Assembly: GCA_021292165.1 (NCBI GenBank)
Contig: CM037888.1
Coordinates: forward strand, 28,447,140-28,511,139
Direction: 5' to 3'
DNA from: Shinisaurus crocodilurus
Lineage: Eukaryota; Chordata; Lepidosauria; Squamata; Shinisauridae
DNA length: 64,000 nt
Shown piece after piece: positions 1 to 10,317 of this stretch; the stretch's first letter is position 1, and every line of letters starts with the position of its first letter. Position numbers and translations under genes: made by a program. Below the pieces are notes generated by a model. That model was not told the DNA's origin and made no database searches. It was given only the letters and a program-made list of their open reading frames with translations.

Positions 1-775
1 AGGCTATAAATTGGCCATGGACCACTTGTTTGTATTCCCAGGAAGAGACACTGCAGGGTGGGCGAGGAGAGAGGGAGATGTGGGGAGGGGGGAGAGGGAG
101 AGAGCGACGGATGTACGGAGTCTGGAATTATAGAAGACCTCTCAGTTAAAATAACGCACAGTTTTGAGACTTCACACTTTGGAACACTGTACAATTGCAC
201 GACTTCAGGCTGCAATTTCAAGTGGTTTAATTCAGCGCCCCCCTCATGCTATTCAGTGTAACCAACTGGGTAAGCAGGTGTGTCTCCACAAACACACGCA
301 CAGCCCTGACCCTCAGGTCACAAGCCAGGTGAATTATATCAGACCTACCAATCTCCCCACCCCCACCCCTCCAACCTTTAGCCTTTAATCGGTATGACTC
401 CCGCCCAAGACCCTCACCCTTCTGGAAGGGCTACCACCTTTCCTAACAAGACTCCAAGACCTCTAACAGCATCGCAACAGGAAGAAATTCAATAGGTTTT
501 CCCCCAATGTGCAGCACTTCAGTATGTGAAGGAAAGATGCTGGTTGGAACCGAGACCCACCTGGTGGATACTGGGGAACAACTGCTGTGTAGATCAAGTG
601 ATGTCCACAGGACCTAGGCGGGAGCTGGGGGATGGTGGTGGAAGATTTTCCAGGAATTTCCCAGAATGTTCATTTTTAAATACCCACGTCTCGAACTGGG
701 CACAATCCTCTGTGTGTTTAGACAGAAAATAGTCCTACAACTCCAAGCATTCCCAAGCCAGCCAGAGGATTGCAC
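1..775. other. No recognised feature
   Basis: I see no gene, RNA or repeat that I can name here. The stretch has a purine-rich patch near 58-115 and otherwise ordinary composition. The short open frames here have no recognisable domains. Confidence 0.4.
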
Positions 776-781
776 CCTTGA

Positions 782-921
782 GCAGCACATCTGATGCCCT
801 CTAGATGTGTTGGATTACAAATCTCATCGTCAGTATGCATAACTGATTGCCATTCTGGCTGGGGTTGATGGGAATTGCAGTCCAACGCATCTGGAGGGCA
901 CTAGGTTGGGGAAGCTGCTCT
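782..921. repeat. MITE, CCCTCCAGATG palindromic family
   Basis: A diverged inverted-repeat element. The left arm carries GATGCCCTCTAGATGTGTTG and the right arm carries the complementary CAACGCATCTGGAGGGCAC, followed by TAGGTTGGGGAAGCTG. The same arms recur near 8.87, 9.31, 19.34, 25.13 and 27.07 kb. The ends resemble CAGCCTTCCCAACC, a hAT-like terminus, but I could not find a clean TSD on this copy. Confidence 0.7.
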
Positions 922-1103
922 AAAGACTCAAAGATGCCCCAGTTTTACATGCTCAGAGGTGCCTTCAACTACAGAACGGGCTAATCAGGGACCCCCGAGT
1001 GTCCGAGGAGGGCACCTTGTTCTTGCAGCTCCTGCCTTTCCATATTCAAGTGCCCGCCTCACAGCTGGAGATACATTACTGATCGGCTGCTTAGTAGAAC
1101 ATG

Positions 1104-1351
1104 GGAGAGCCAGTGTGGCGTAGTGGTGAGAGTGTCGGACGGGGACTCAGGAGATGCAGGTTCTAGTCCCCGCTTGGCCATGAAACTCACTGGGTGACTT
1201 TGGGCCAGTCACTGACTCTCAGCCTAACCTACCTCACAGGGTTGTTGTGAGGATAAGATGGAGAGGAGGAGGATTATGTAAGCCACCTTGGGTTCCTTGC
1301 AGGAAAAAAGGCGGGGTATAAGTATAATACAACATCAACATCAACAACAGG
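1104..1351 (+). mobile_element. tRNA-derived SINE
   Basis: The 5' part is tRNA-like, with an RNA polymerase III A box (TGGCGTAGTGG) and B box (GGTTCTAGTCC). It is followed by a core running through ACCTCACAGGGTTGTTGTGA and an end at GGCGGGGTATAA with an A/T-rich tail. The same element occurs at 4112-4365, and its 3' part at 8435-8592. This is a common squamate SINE architecture; the exact family name is not assigned. Confidence 0.85.
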
Positions 1352-1715
1352 CCGCTCAACAAGGTCTGCCACGGACGGCCTTCTCCTTATCCCATCAGCC
1401 AGAGCAGCCAGGCTGGTGGGGACTAGGAAGAGGGCCTTCTCTGTGGCGGCCCCCACATTATGGAACTCCCTCCCTAGTGACCTTCGCCATGCCCCCTCCG
1501 TGATGAGCTTCCGCCGTGCATTAAAAACATGGCTGTTCAGGCGGGAATATGGGGTGGGTTAGGTTTTTAATGAGAATTTTTTATATTGTTTTAATTATTA
1601 TGTTTTATTGTGTTTTATTGTATTTTAATTGTACATCGCCCAGGGTGGCCAGGTGACCGGCCAGATGGGCGATTGATAAATATAATAAATAAATAAATAA
1701 ATAAATAAATAATAA
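1352..1715 (+). mobile_element. 5'-truncated LINE 3' end (CR1/L2-related)
   Basis: This 3' fragment of a non-LTR retrotransposon reads, in one frame, like the end of a reverse-transcriptase ORF (LWNSLPSDLR, then FRRALKTWLF). An AT-rich 3' UTR, the motif GGCCAGATGGGCGATTGATA and an (AAAT)n tail follow. An inverted copy lies at 2554-2949. It begins right at the tail of the SINE at 1104-1351, so it probably inserted into that tail. CR1 versus L2 clade is not decided. Confidence 0.75.
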
Positions 1716-1767
1716 AATAAACTCACCTTGGTTGAACACTAGCTGTTAAAGTGACTGAATAAACTAA

Positions 1768-1880
1768 GGTCACAGCCCTACACATGTAGGACTTTTTTTT
1801 CTGACTAAACAACTCCCAGCATGCCCCAGCCAGCTGTTTTTTCTGTCTAAACATGCACAGGATTGTTTTGCATTGACTTA
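1768..1880. repeat. Degenerate TTA/TAA-flanked palindromic MITE
   Basis: Contains ACAACTCCCAGCATGCCCCA and the arm TCTGTCTAAACATGCACAGG. Both are hallmarks of the AATCCTATGCATG family seen intact at 11358-11490. The left arm is poorly preserved. Confidence 0.55.
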
Positions 1881-2283
1881 CAGTGCCCACCACCACCTGC
1901 ATCCCTAGATCTTGTAGCACTAAAAGATTTCTGGCTTTGGGCCATGGTGCCGCTCAGGTTGGCCCTTAGGGCCAAAGTCCAGGACCGCACAGCCCAGGGG
2001 CGGGCCAAATGACCACCCAAAGAGTGCCAGATGACGGCGATGGCAGCAGAAGCAAGTTCCAACGTCTTCCTGCAGTGCTATGTTTTAAGCGAGGTCAGGA
2101 TGCAAAACTGCATACGCTTAGTGGTGGTGGTGGTGGGCGGTTAAATCAGGCTTGGCAAACAGTTTTGATGCTCTTGTTCTAACTTATCAGGAATGTAGAA
2201 GCAATTGTAAAGCATGGAACGGCAGTCGAGGAATGTGGGGGCAGGGAGAGAAATGTTAGTTGTGTGCTTCTGCTTCACAGCCA

Positions 2284-2565
2284 GCGGTGTTAGGGGGTGG
2301 CCCACTAGGGCTGGAGCCCTGAATCTTACATCTGGAGCCCCACATCTCTCTGGGAGGCCATCTGCCCCACCAGCCTGCAGTCCATGGGCACTTGCTGACA
2401 GAAAGGGACATGTGTGATCTCTGTTGTATCTGATCCCCCTGGATGAGCTGGCCTGTTGCCCACAGGTGCTTCGCCTCCTGCTGCCCCCCCCCCCTGAATC
2501 TTTCTGCCTGAGATTTTGTTTCTGAATTCAAATGCCCTCCTCTCCCCTGTCCATACATTTATTTA

Positions 2566-2620
<55 letters not shown>

Positions 2621-3103
2621 TTATCAATCGCCCATCTGGCCGGTCACCCGGCCACCCTGTATTAAAATACAGTAAAACACAATAAAATATAATGATTAAA
2701 ACAATATAAAAAATTCTTATTAAAAACCTAACCCACCCCATATTCCCGCCTGAACAGCCATGTTTTTAATGCACGGCGGAAGCTCATCACGGAGGGGGCA
2801 TGGCGAAGGTCACTAGGGAGGGAGTTCCATAATGTGGGGGCCGCCACAGAGAAGGCCCTCTTCCTAGTCCCCACCAGCCTGGCTGCTCTGGCTGATGGGA
2901 TAAGGAGAAGGCCGTCCGTGGCAGACCTTGTCCGTGGCAGACCTACATCTTTTTTTCTTTTTCTTTTTTACAAATAGGGGTGTCCTTAGGAGACCAGGCT
3001 CTTTAAAGACACACACAGAGAGATTTTAGAGCATATGCAAACTAGGATGTGCAAATCTGTGCTTTTGTTTGTCCTGTGTGGGCCTGAGCACAGGTCCCGG
3101 GCA
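2284..3103 (-). mobile_element. hAT-like 440-bp repeat, interrupted
   Basis: Minus-strand copy of the element best defined at 7504-7945. It starts with GCGGTGTTAGGGGGTGGCCC and ends near CACTGCCCCTG. A LINE 3' end (2554-2949) splits it at the point corresponding to the ATGTATGGACAGGGGAGAGG region. No clean TSD is seen on this copy. Confidence 0.75.
2554..2949 (-). mobile_element. 5'-truncated LINE 3' end, inverted copy
   Basis: Reverse complement of the LINE tail at 1352-1715, including the complement of the FRRALKTWLF segment. The plus strand begins with an (ATT)n tract at about 2566-2618 that is the expanded 3' tail. The short flanking words CCATACAT and CCTACAT look like a diverged target-site duplication in the host repeat. 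Confidence 0.8.
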
Positions 3104-3256
3104 CTGCCCCTGGAACTGAAATAATACACAGGACCGTCTAAAAGGGGCATAAGATCACTGAGCCCGGGGCCTTAAATGACCCACCTGCTGCACCACTGGC
3201 TTTGAGTAGGTTTGGGACCACAGTTCAGGAAGTAGTGCCCCTCACATACACCACCC

Positions 3257-3631
3257 CTAAATTAGCTCACCATACAGGTTTTTAAACAACTGCCTTGCCC
3301 CCACGAAGGAGGGCCCATCACAATCACATAGCTTAACTAAAGCACCAACCACGTCACAAATATGTGGTTGAAAACCACAGAATTTAATTTCCAGCAGAAG
3401 AGTAAAATGCTCACGAATACCTCTGGCCTCCCTCCTGAAACTGACTCGGAAACGGTAAATTGATTGCAACAAGGCGGTCAAAACTGTAGCTGCTGCTGCC
3501 CTTCGGCATGAGACGTCTTCAGTTATCAGTGAACCGCAGGAACCGCACACCACAGGTTCCCGTACCGTCCCGCTCCTCCCAAACCCTGTATGAGTCAACA
3601 CTCCTCTGAAGAAGGCTTTGGGTCTTCGCAC
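3257..3631 (-). CDS. Unidentified ORF, probably non-coding
   Basis: A 124-codon open frame on the minus strand with balanced composition. It includes the segment LLEIKFCGFQPHICDVVGAL. I recognise no domain, and no splice sites or neighbouring exons give it context. It lies in one of the few stretches here without an obvious repeat, so it could be a chance ORF or a fragment of an unrecognised transposon. Confidence 0.12.
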   Translation of the reverse strand: MRRPKAFFRGVLTHTGFGRSGTVREPVVCGSCGSLITEDVSCRRAAAATVLTALLQSIYRFRVSFRREARGIREHFTLLLEIKFCGFQPHICDVVGALVKLCDCDGPSFVGARQLFKNLYGELI

Positions 3632-3639
3632 TTGCGTTT

Positions 3640-4110
3640 GAAACGACGGAAGCGTAAGACATCTCGGTGTGCATCAGATGGAAAACCCCGAAGACACCCT
3701 CCCCTCATCCCACCAGGGTTGCCAAATGTTGAAGAGGCCCATGCAGCTGTGCCTTTACATGCAATTCGAGCCGCAGCATCCAACAGGTGATGTTTAACTC
3801 CATGCCTTTACACAGTTTCATTTTATGACTTCTGCAGATCAAAACTGTGGTAAAAGGCAAAACAGCAGGCCAGGAAGGTGATTCTGATTAGCTGGCGGCC
3901 CTGTGTAAGGCACAGTGCAGATTAGCAAGTTAGCTGCCTTTTTTTATTAGCCTTGTTGTTCCCCTGCCTTAGCAAGCAAAAAATTTAGAAGGTGAAGGCC
4001 TTTCCTGGCATACAGATAAAGTGATTGGGGAAAAGTTTCACCTGCTGAATTTCTGTATTTTACGTAATATTATAAGCATAGGAACCAGACTGGTTAAAAA
4101 AAATGGCAGC
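3640..4110. other. No recognised feature
   Basis: A gene-free stretch between the unidentified ORF and the next SINE, with no repeat I can name. Confidence 0.35.
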
Positions 4111-4111
4111 A

Positions 4112-4365
4112 AGTTGAGAGCCCATGTGGCATAGTGGTTAGAGCATTGGACTGGGACTCAGGAGATCCGGGTTCTAGTCCCCACCCAGCCATGAAACTCA
4201 CTGGGTGACTTTGGGTCAGTCGCTGACTCTCAGCCTATCCTACCTCACAGGGTTGTTGTGAGGATAAAATGGAGAGGAATTTTCCTTGAATTCCTATGTA
4301 AGCCGCCTTGGGTTCCTTGGAAGAGGAAAAGAGGTGGGATATTAATGTAATAAATAAATAAACTG
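4112..4365 (+). mobile_element. tRNA-derived SINE
   Basis: Full-length-looking copy of the SINE at 1104. It has A box TGGCATAGTGG and B box GGTTCTAGTCC, a core containing CACAGGGTTGTTGTGAGGA, and an end GGTGGGATATTAATG with an AATAAATAAATAA tail. Confidence 0.88.
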
Positions 4366-4374
4366 GCTTGAGAC

Positions 4375-4750
4375 TAAACTATTTGAAGGCCTGCCTTCTC
4401 TTGCCAAAACCTGCCCAGCCATTGCATTTACCATCTGAGGCCTAACTCTGCATCCCACTGGCATCAGAGGTAGAGCTGGCTGAGACATGGGACAAGGTCT
4501 TTTTGGTCATGGTACCCAAGTGGTGGAACTCCCTCCCTAGAGTGGCTCACTTGGCTCCCTCTTTAGGGATGTTGTAAAGACCTTTTTCTTTCACTGAGCA
4601 TTCGATTTGAATTCAGTTCTTGACTCAATGACTGGGTTTTGCTTTTTAGCTCTGCTCTTTCATTGTTCTTTTGTAACGTATTTTTAAGTTATCACGGTGA
4701 ATTGCCAGTCTGGGCCAAAAGGCAGGGTACACTTTTTCTTTCTTTCATAA
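4375..4750 (+). mobile_element. L2-like LINE 3' end
   Basis: Contains the degenerate coding motif GTGGAACTCCCTCCCTAGAG, followed by a stop-rich AT-rich 3' region that ends near CCAAAAGGCAGGGTACA and TTTCATAAAT. A related copy is at 33768-34370. The assignment rests on the typical LW-NSLP-type C-terminal coding motif plus 3' UTR layout. Confidence 0.6.
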
Positions 4751-5248
4751 ATAGACAAAATTTTAAAAAATAGAAAACTGCTCTAAGCTCCTTCGCATAC
4801 ACTTCCACACACAGCAGCCAGCTGGGTGCTGTATGGACTTCCTCACAGTCATAGCTGAGTCTGTGATCCCAATATTTTGCTGGTGACTTTCCGTTTACGT
4901 GTTCCTGCGCCAATCAATCCATCAACCCAGCCAGGCAGTTGTTTGGAAAAGGAGAGGCTAGGAAGCGGCTCCTTGTCACACTGTCTCCAAAGGGAGGATT
5001 AGGAAAACCAATGAGACTGACAAATCTCTCCAGTGGAAGAAAGAGCCCAGAAAATTTGGGGATACCTCCTGCCCAAGCCAGCACTCATATTACAGAGGGA
5101 CCGGCCCTAACCTTCATGACTGACCTCTTTACTGTTTTTGGAAGGCTAGGCGAGTCCATTATTTGGGAGTGTGCTTGTGTGCAGTGGATTTAATTAAGCC
5201 CCGCTACCTTTCCCAGAGAGTTTGAGCACTGACTGCAGCCCCACATAG

Positions 5249-5655
5249 AGATGGTGTTAGGGGGTGGCCCACTAGGGCTGGAGCCCTGCATCTCTGGGAG
5301 GCCCTCTGCCCCACCACCAGCTCTCCGTGGGCACTTGCTGAAATAAAAGTCCAGGGGCCCTGCTGATAGCATCTGATGATTCCCCTGGATGAGCTGGCTT
5401 GTTGCCCACAGGTGCTTCTCACCTCCTGCTGCCCACCCCTTGAGGTTTTTCTCTGCAATCAAAGGCCCTCCTCTCCCCTGTCCAGACATCCCTTTTTCAC
5501 AAATAGGGGGAGTGTCCTTTGAGATAGGGCCCTTTAAAGACACACACACAGAGAGAGAAGTTTAGAGCATATGCAAATGTGTGCAATTTATTTTATTTTA
5601 TTTTTTTTGGTCCTGTGGGCCAGAGCCCTGGATCTTTTCGGTACCTAGCACCTCC
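5249..5655 (-). mobile_element. hAT-like 440-bp repeat
   Basis: Minus-strand copy of the 7504-7945 element, from GATGGTGTTAGGGGGTGG to GGTACCTAGCACCTCC. The translated frames here resemble those of the other copies only because the DNA is the same repeat. The terminal bases are diverged and no TSD could be read. Confidence 0.75.
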
Positions 5656-6149
5656 CGCCGGCCTCACGCTCGCTATGGGGCTCATCAAGGTTGCCAACTG
5701 ACCAGAACAGCCTGGCATCCTGTGCCTTTTTAACAGTAGTTTGGCCTTTAACAAAAGTAGCTTAGCAGGTCTACAGAAGTCAGCGGTCCGACGAAGCTCC
5801 GCACAGGGTGGAGATAAGGATTATTTATCACCGGTTTATGTCAGCCGATTAAGCTGCGGTTGAAGAGGCGCTGGAGCGGATTCAGAAGTTGACGCAGAAC
5901 GAATACGTACGTGCCGCCGAGCTCAATGGGACTCGACTCAGGGGTTCTGCCAGGCAGCCCGATCCCACGCGTGTTCAGCCACTGGGAGTCAGAACTAAGC
6001 CCAGTTGTATGTTCGACAGCGCTAAGCGGTGTCTGGCCCCCACCCAAGCCGTGAAGCTGCACGGGCGATCCCTTAGGCCAGGGAGCTGCAAAATGAGCAA
6101 CTCTTTTCCTATGAAAGGGAGGCTAAAAATCCCACCGGGGCTTCCCGGC

Positions 6150-6965
6150 AACTCGAAAGGCACTTCCTCAGAAGGGAGGAGGATGCTGCACGACCGACGG
6201 GCTGCAATTCAAACGATCGGGAAACGCGCCCGCGGCACGCAACTCGGTTAACCCGACGGCCGCGCCACCGCAGAGGGCAGACACCCACCCACTTTTCGGG
6301 GTCCGAGTCTGCTCGCGTCTGATCCGCTGACCCCCGCCGCGCGCACACTTTCTAGCCCCCCCCCCGACTTCCCCCAAGCACGAAGATGGAAGTCCTGCTC
6401 TCCCAATCGTGCTCCCTCCGCTTTTGCCCAGTCTCCCCAAATCCCCCACTCGGGGCAGGCTCTTTTCTCCAAGGCGCCTCCTCCCCACACCTGCTGCGCC
6501 CACATATCTCTCCGCCACTCTTTCTCTACCGCCCCAGAGCAGGTTCCTCATTCCCAGGCACGGGGATTGGGGCCGGGTGGGGGGACCCTCCACAAAGACT
6601 TCTCTGTAGCCCCCTCCCCAAAAGACGCCCTCCGGGGAGAAGGGCGCGCCCGCCGTGCGCCCCGGAGAGCGGAGCGCATCTCCATGCTTACCTGCTGGGC
6701 GCCAGCCATGCGCGCTGCTGCTGCTGCTGCTGCTCCAACATGGGACTCGCCTCTACTCCGGCGGCGGAGGCGACAGCAGCTTCTTCCTCCCCCTTCTAGC
6801 GACTCCCCGCTGCCTCCGAGCCGCCGGGGGAGGAGCGTCGGAGCCGCCACCGGAGCCAAGAGTCGGAAAGGTGGCGCAAGGCAAGTCCCTGCGCGCAAGC
6901 GGGAGTCCGGGCTCCTGGAAAATCGAGTCAGCCCCACCGGGAAATCGAGGGACGAGAAGTGAACT
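6150..6965. promoter_or_regulatory. CpG-island-like segment, possible promoter
   Basis: A roughly 800-bp GC- and CpG-rich block with no copy elsewhere in this window, unlike the GC-rich transposons at 32.7, 41.6 and 50.5 kb. It has a (CTG)7-like run near 6716-6734. No TATA box stands out. On the minus strand it contains two in-sequence ATGs followed by a consensus splice donor (GTAAGC). This would suit the start of a gene reading toward position 1 and out of the window. Confidence 0.5.
6692..6741 (-). CDS. Candidate first coding exon, unidentified gene
   Basis: On the minus strand an ATG at 6741 opens a frame M-L-E followed by six Q codons. A second ATG at 6709 opens M-A-G-A-Q-Q. Both run into the sequence CAG|GTAAGC, a good splice donor at 6691/6690. 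Neither ATG has a purine at -3, so the start is weak. No downstream exon was recognised, and the predicted peptide is too short to identify. It is supported only by the CpG island and the donor. Confidence 0.22.
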
Positions 6966-7503
6966 GAAGGCCCAGGGAATGAAACGATGTTTCGGGGCTG
7001 GGGTTGTTTTTAATTATTCTTTTCTGGAAGAAACTTTTTGCAGCTGGGGTTGGTCTTGGAGCCCCAGCTCCGCCCCTTTAAACACGCCCCTTCTCTTTGG
7101 CCGTGCCCTTTCTTTAAAGGAACAGCAACGATGATTGAGAAGAGTAAACGCTAGCCAAGCATGTGCAGAGTGCCGTTTTCTCCCGTGGAGCAACTGCGCT
7201 GCAGCCTGTTCCCCCGAGGAACACAGCTTCCTTTAAAGGGCTGAGGGTAGGGCTCCCACGCAAGCCTGAGCCCGGCAAATAATTTCCTTGGAAATTAAGA
7301 CTGCACAGTCCATCTTTATTATCATCGATTGAACTGATTTGATTCATACATACCCACCTATCTACCAGGAAAATGGCACTCAAGGCGGCCACCTTTCCTT
7401 TCGCACCATTCTAAACACGCAGTTTACTTTCTTCTTCTTCTAAACTGGAGTTCCATTAAGCCAGGAGTCCATTCTAATCTGTGGGCTGAATCTGGCCCAC
7501 CTG

Positions 7504-7945
7504 CAGGGGAGGTGCTAGGTACCGAAAAGATCCGGGGCTCAGGCCCACAGGACAAACAAAAGCACATGATTGCATATGCCAATTTACATATGCTCTAAAG
7601 TCTCTCTTCGTGTGTGTGTGTGTTTAAAGGACCCTGTCTCCTAAGGACACCCCTATTTGTAAAAAGGGATGTATGGACAGGGGAGAGGAGGGCATTTGAG
7701 TTCGGGGGGGGGAACTCAGGCAGAAAGATTCAGGGGGGGGCAGCAGGAGGTGAAGCACATGTGGGCAAAAAGCCAACTCATCCAGGGGGATCAGATGCAA
7801 CAGAGATCCTCAGGGCCCCTGTACTGTTATTTCAGAAAGTGCCCATAGCGGGCTGGTGGGGCCCGATGGCCTCATAGAGATTCAGGGCTCCAAATGAAAG
7901 ATTTGGGGTTCTAGCCCTAGTGGGTCACCCCTACCACCATCTCTG
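7504..7945 (+). mobile_element. hAT-like non-autonomous element with TSD
   Basis: A 442-bp element bounded by an exact 8-bp direct repeat, CCCACCTG, at 7496-7503 and 7946-7953. The ends are CAGGGGAGGTGCTAGGTACC and CACCATCTCTG, the imperfect inverted termini expected of hAT elements. The interior has CATATGCTCTAAAGTC, a GT run and AACTCATCCAGGGGGATCAG. It defines the family also found at 2284, 5249, 19849, 24297, 30385 and 46341. No coding capacity is evident. Confidence 0.88.
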
Positions 7946-8099
7946 CCCACCTGGGATCCCCAATCCAATCCTCTTCCCTTTCACCCAACCACCAATCGTT
8001 TGGTGGCTTCCTGGCTTTTGTGGCGTTCCCTTCCCCGTTTTAAAAGGTTGAAATGCCTCCTGGAAGGCTGCATTACTGGCAGTGCGGGGCTTCAAGCTA

Positions 8100-8250
8100 A
8101 CCTATACTGGTATTTTGGGCCCTGCCCCTTTTGCTTTCAGCCCCGCCCACCACTGGAGCGCTGTGCCTGAGAGCTTTTCGAAATTCAGTTTGGCCTTCAG
8201 GCAGAAGTTCGGGCGCCCCTGCATTAAGCTTTATGACAGCCCTCTGTACC
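8100..8250 (-). repeat. Fragment of CAGGGCTGTCAAACC hAT family
   Basis: Carries TTGCTTTCAGCCCCGCCCAC and CACTGGAGCGCTGTGCCTGA, the complement of the middle of the elements at 31119-31470 and 60354-60698. No ends are identifiable. Confidence 0.5.
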
Positions 8251-8434
8251 TTCTCTCTTTCGACCTTGGCCACACCTCAGAGCGCTGTAACTGAGAATGG
8301 GAGTCCCCTGTTCGGATCTTTCCTCAGCCATGAGCTCGCGAGGTGCCCTTAGCCAGTTAACCCCACCGCATTGCCACCGCCTCCTGCCATCTGTAATACT
8401 GGGGATAATGATGCTGAGACACTGTGCAGGGTTG

Positions 8435-8592
8435 CTGGCTGACTCTGGGCCAGTCACGGACTCTCAGCCTGACCTACCTCACAGGGTTGTTGTGAGGATA
8501 AAATGGAGAGGAGGATTAGGAGGATTATGTAAGCCACCTTGGGTTCCTTGCACGGAAAAAAGGCGGGGTATAAATATAATAAATAAATAAAT
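8435..8592 (+). mobile_element. SINE, 3' portion
   Basis: Only the core and tail of the tRNA-derived SINE seen at 1104 and 4112: from CTCTGGGCCAGTCACGGACT through CACAGGGTTGTTGTGAGGA to GGCGGGGTATAAATATAATA. The tRNA-like head with the A and B boxes is missing. Confidence 0.8.
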
Positions 8593-8626
8593 TGCTGAGA
8601 TGATTACGCATGCAGTGCTCTGAATG

Positions 8627-8795
8627 GTCTAAGGGTACAATCCTATGCATGTTTAGACAGACAAAAGGACTACAACTCCCAGAATGCCCCAGCCAGCACA
8701 GCTGATTTGCAAGACATGATTTGGAAGACATTTTGGGAGTTGCAGACCTTTTTTTCTGTAAACATGCATAGGATTGTGCCTTGAAGCTCTATATT
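8627..8795. repeat. TTA/TAA-flanked palindromic MITE
   Basis: Left arm AGGGTACAATCCTATGCATG and right arm CATGCATAGGATTGTGCCTT are inverted repeats. The core has GACTACAACTCCCAGAATGC and a mirrored TTTGGGAGTTGCAGA. The left flank is TAA. It belongs to the same family as 11358-11490 and 63709-63840. Confidence 0.75.
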
Positions 8796-8867
8796 AATAA
8801 TGCTATATATGCAAGCCATATATCTTACAGTTGTCATATCATACTGTGTAAGTAAGCCCATGTATGT

Positions 8868-8967
8868 CAGCTGTCCCCAACCCGGTACCCTCCAGATGCA
8901 TGGCTGGCTGGGGATGATGGGAGTTGTAGTTCAACTGATCTGGAGGGCACCAGGTTGGAGAAAGCTG
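8868..8967. repeat. MITE, CCCTCCAGATG palindromic family
   Basis: Ends CAGCTGTCCCCAACCCGG and CCAGGTTGGAGAAAGCTG are inverted repeats. The internal arms CCCTCCAGATG and CATCTGGAGGG are separated by GATGATGGGAGTTGTAGTTC. It is shorter than its relatives because part of the left arm is missing. Confidence 0.72.
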
Positions 8968-9104
8968 GAATAACGGAATGCCTCACAGATTGCTTCCCTG
9001 CCTCCACTTCCTTTGTTGCTTCCCCATTGCGGAACATCATATTGTAAGCTCCCCAGGGGCAGAGGCCTGTCCTCTGTAAAGCACCATGCAGATTAATGGG
9101 GAGT

Positions 9105-9180
9105 GACGAAGGGCGCAATCCTGTGCATGCTACGACAGAAAGAAGTCCTGCAACTCCCAGCATGCCCCGGCCAGCCATTC
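9105..9180 (+). repeat. Half of a TTA/TAA-type MITE
   Basis: Shows AGGGCGCAATCCTGTGCATG, ACGACAGAAAGAAGTCCTGC and AACTCCCAGCATGCCCCGGC, i.e. one arm and the core of the AATCCTATGCATG family. The second arm is absent. Confidence 0.6.
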
Positions 9181-9305
9181 GCCGGGTAGATGCAGCTGAA
9201 GTGGTGATCCATCGATTAGGCATTTTGCGGTGGTGCCCACAGCACTTTCTCAGATTCCCAAATGTGCTCACAGGTCCAAAACGTTGGGGGACCCCTGCCT
9301 TAGAG

Positions 9306-9437
9306 CAGCCTTTCCCAATCGGGTGCCCTCCAAATCCCTTGGACTACAACTCTCATCATCCGTGGCCATGTTGGCTAGGGATTATGGGAGTGGTAGTTCA
9401 GTTAAGTACATCTGGAGAGTGTCCCGTTGGGAGGGCT
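9306..9437. repeat. MITE, CCCTCCAGATG palindromic family
   Basis: Ends CAGCCTTTCCCAATCGGGTG and CCCGTTGGGAGGGCTG are inverted repeats. The internal arms are GGACTACAACTCTCATCATC and GATTATGGGAGTGGTAGTTC. No matching 8-bp flanks were found. Confidence 0.7.
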
Positions 9438-9659
9438 GCCCCACAGCAAGGCTATGTCAGGGGCATCCATCGATGGGATATTGAATTGATGGCTCTTCTG
9501 AGCCACTCAAAGCCTCTTAGAGCACCAAGGGGGGGGGGTGTGATTACAGAAGGAGCCAGGGCAAGGCAGCTCCTAAGGGACATTGGGGCCAGCAGCTGCC
9601 AAAGTTTGCCAGGTACTGATGCTGGCTCTGTGGGAGCCCGACCTCCCAATCCCAGCCCC

Positions 9660-10317
9660 CAAACTCCTCCAGACCCCTGACTCCCCCCACAATTTTTGCC
9701 AAATCATGCCCCCCACCAGCCTTCTAATAACTTGTTTGCTTGGGACATTCTTTCTTCTAAGTATGCAGGCATAGGACTGGGCTGTACATCCGCTTTAGGC
9801 ACTCGCTTTTCAAACTCATTCTAATCTAATAAACAAACTTTTCCTTTCAGCTGCCAGTCCATTAGAAAGGCTTCACTTCCTTTCCCTCCCGGCTCCTGAA
9901 ATCCGGCTGCCTTTCTTTGTCTTTTTCCCCCCTGATACATCCTAGCAATTACAGCCTGAGCCCAATGGTTTGGTAGCCAAACAAACCTCCTGCATCTAGC
10001 GAATACACACATCACTTAACTTGTAAACCTCTGGTCTGGTGGACTTATGGCACCTTGTGTTTTGGTAATCTATCTCTTGGCTCACAATGTCACATGATTT
10101 GGAAGATAAAGTAGGCAGAATCAATAGAAGAGATTGTTTTCCCAAGAAGGCAAGTTCAATTGTCCCCCTAATGCAAACAAAAACAAAACAAAAAAATCGC
10201 ACAGATCCCTAAAGGAAAAGGATCATTTGTTGGGAGTCTAGCCAGGTTTGCAAAATGAGTTAGGAACAATAACTAGGACGGCAACTTTTAATCAATCAAT
10301 AATTTAGTGAAGCTTTA
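9660..10317. other. No recognised feature
   Basis: A gene-free stretch with ordinary composition and no repeat I can identify. The segment at about 10030-10070 (TGGCACCTTGTG) faintly resembles the repeat at 43277-43385. Confidence 0.3.

Noticed and set aside
6692..6741. PLCB1 first exon, because its protein starts M-A-G-A-Q
   Set aside because: Only five residues agree before the splice donor. The known PLCB1 first exon is much longer and continues differently, so I left the gene unnamed.
7614..7877. Similar protein-like frames recurring at 7614, 24738, 46453 and, reversed, at 5190 (for example KPTHPGGSDATEILRAPV-type segments)
   Set aside because: They are translations of the same 440-bp hAT-like repeat. 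The DNA, not a protein, is what is shared, and the frames start and stop at different places in each copy.
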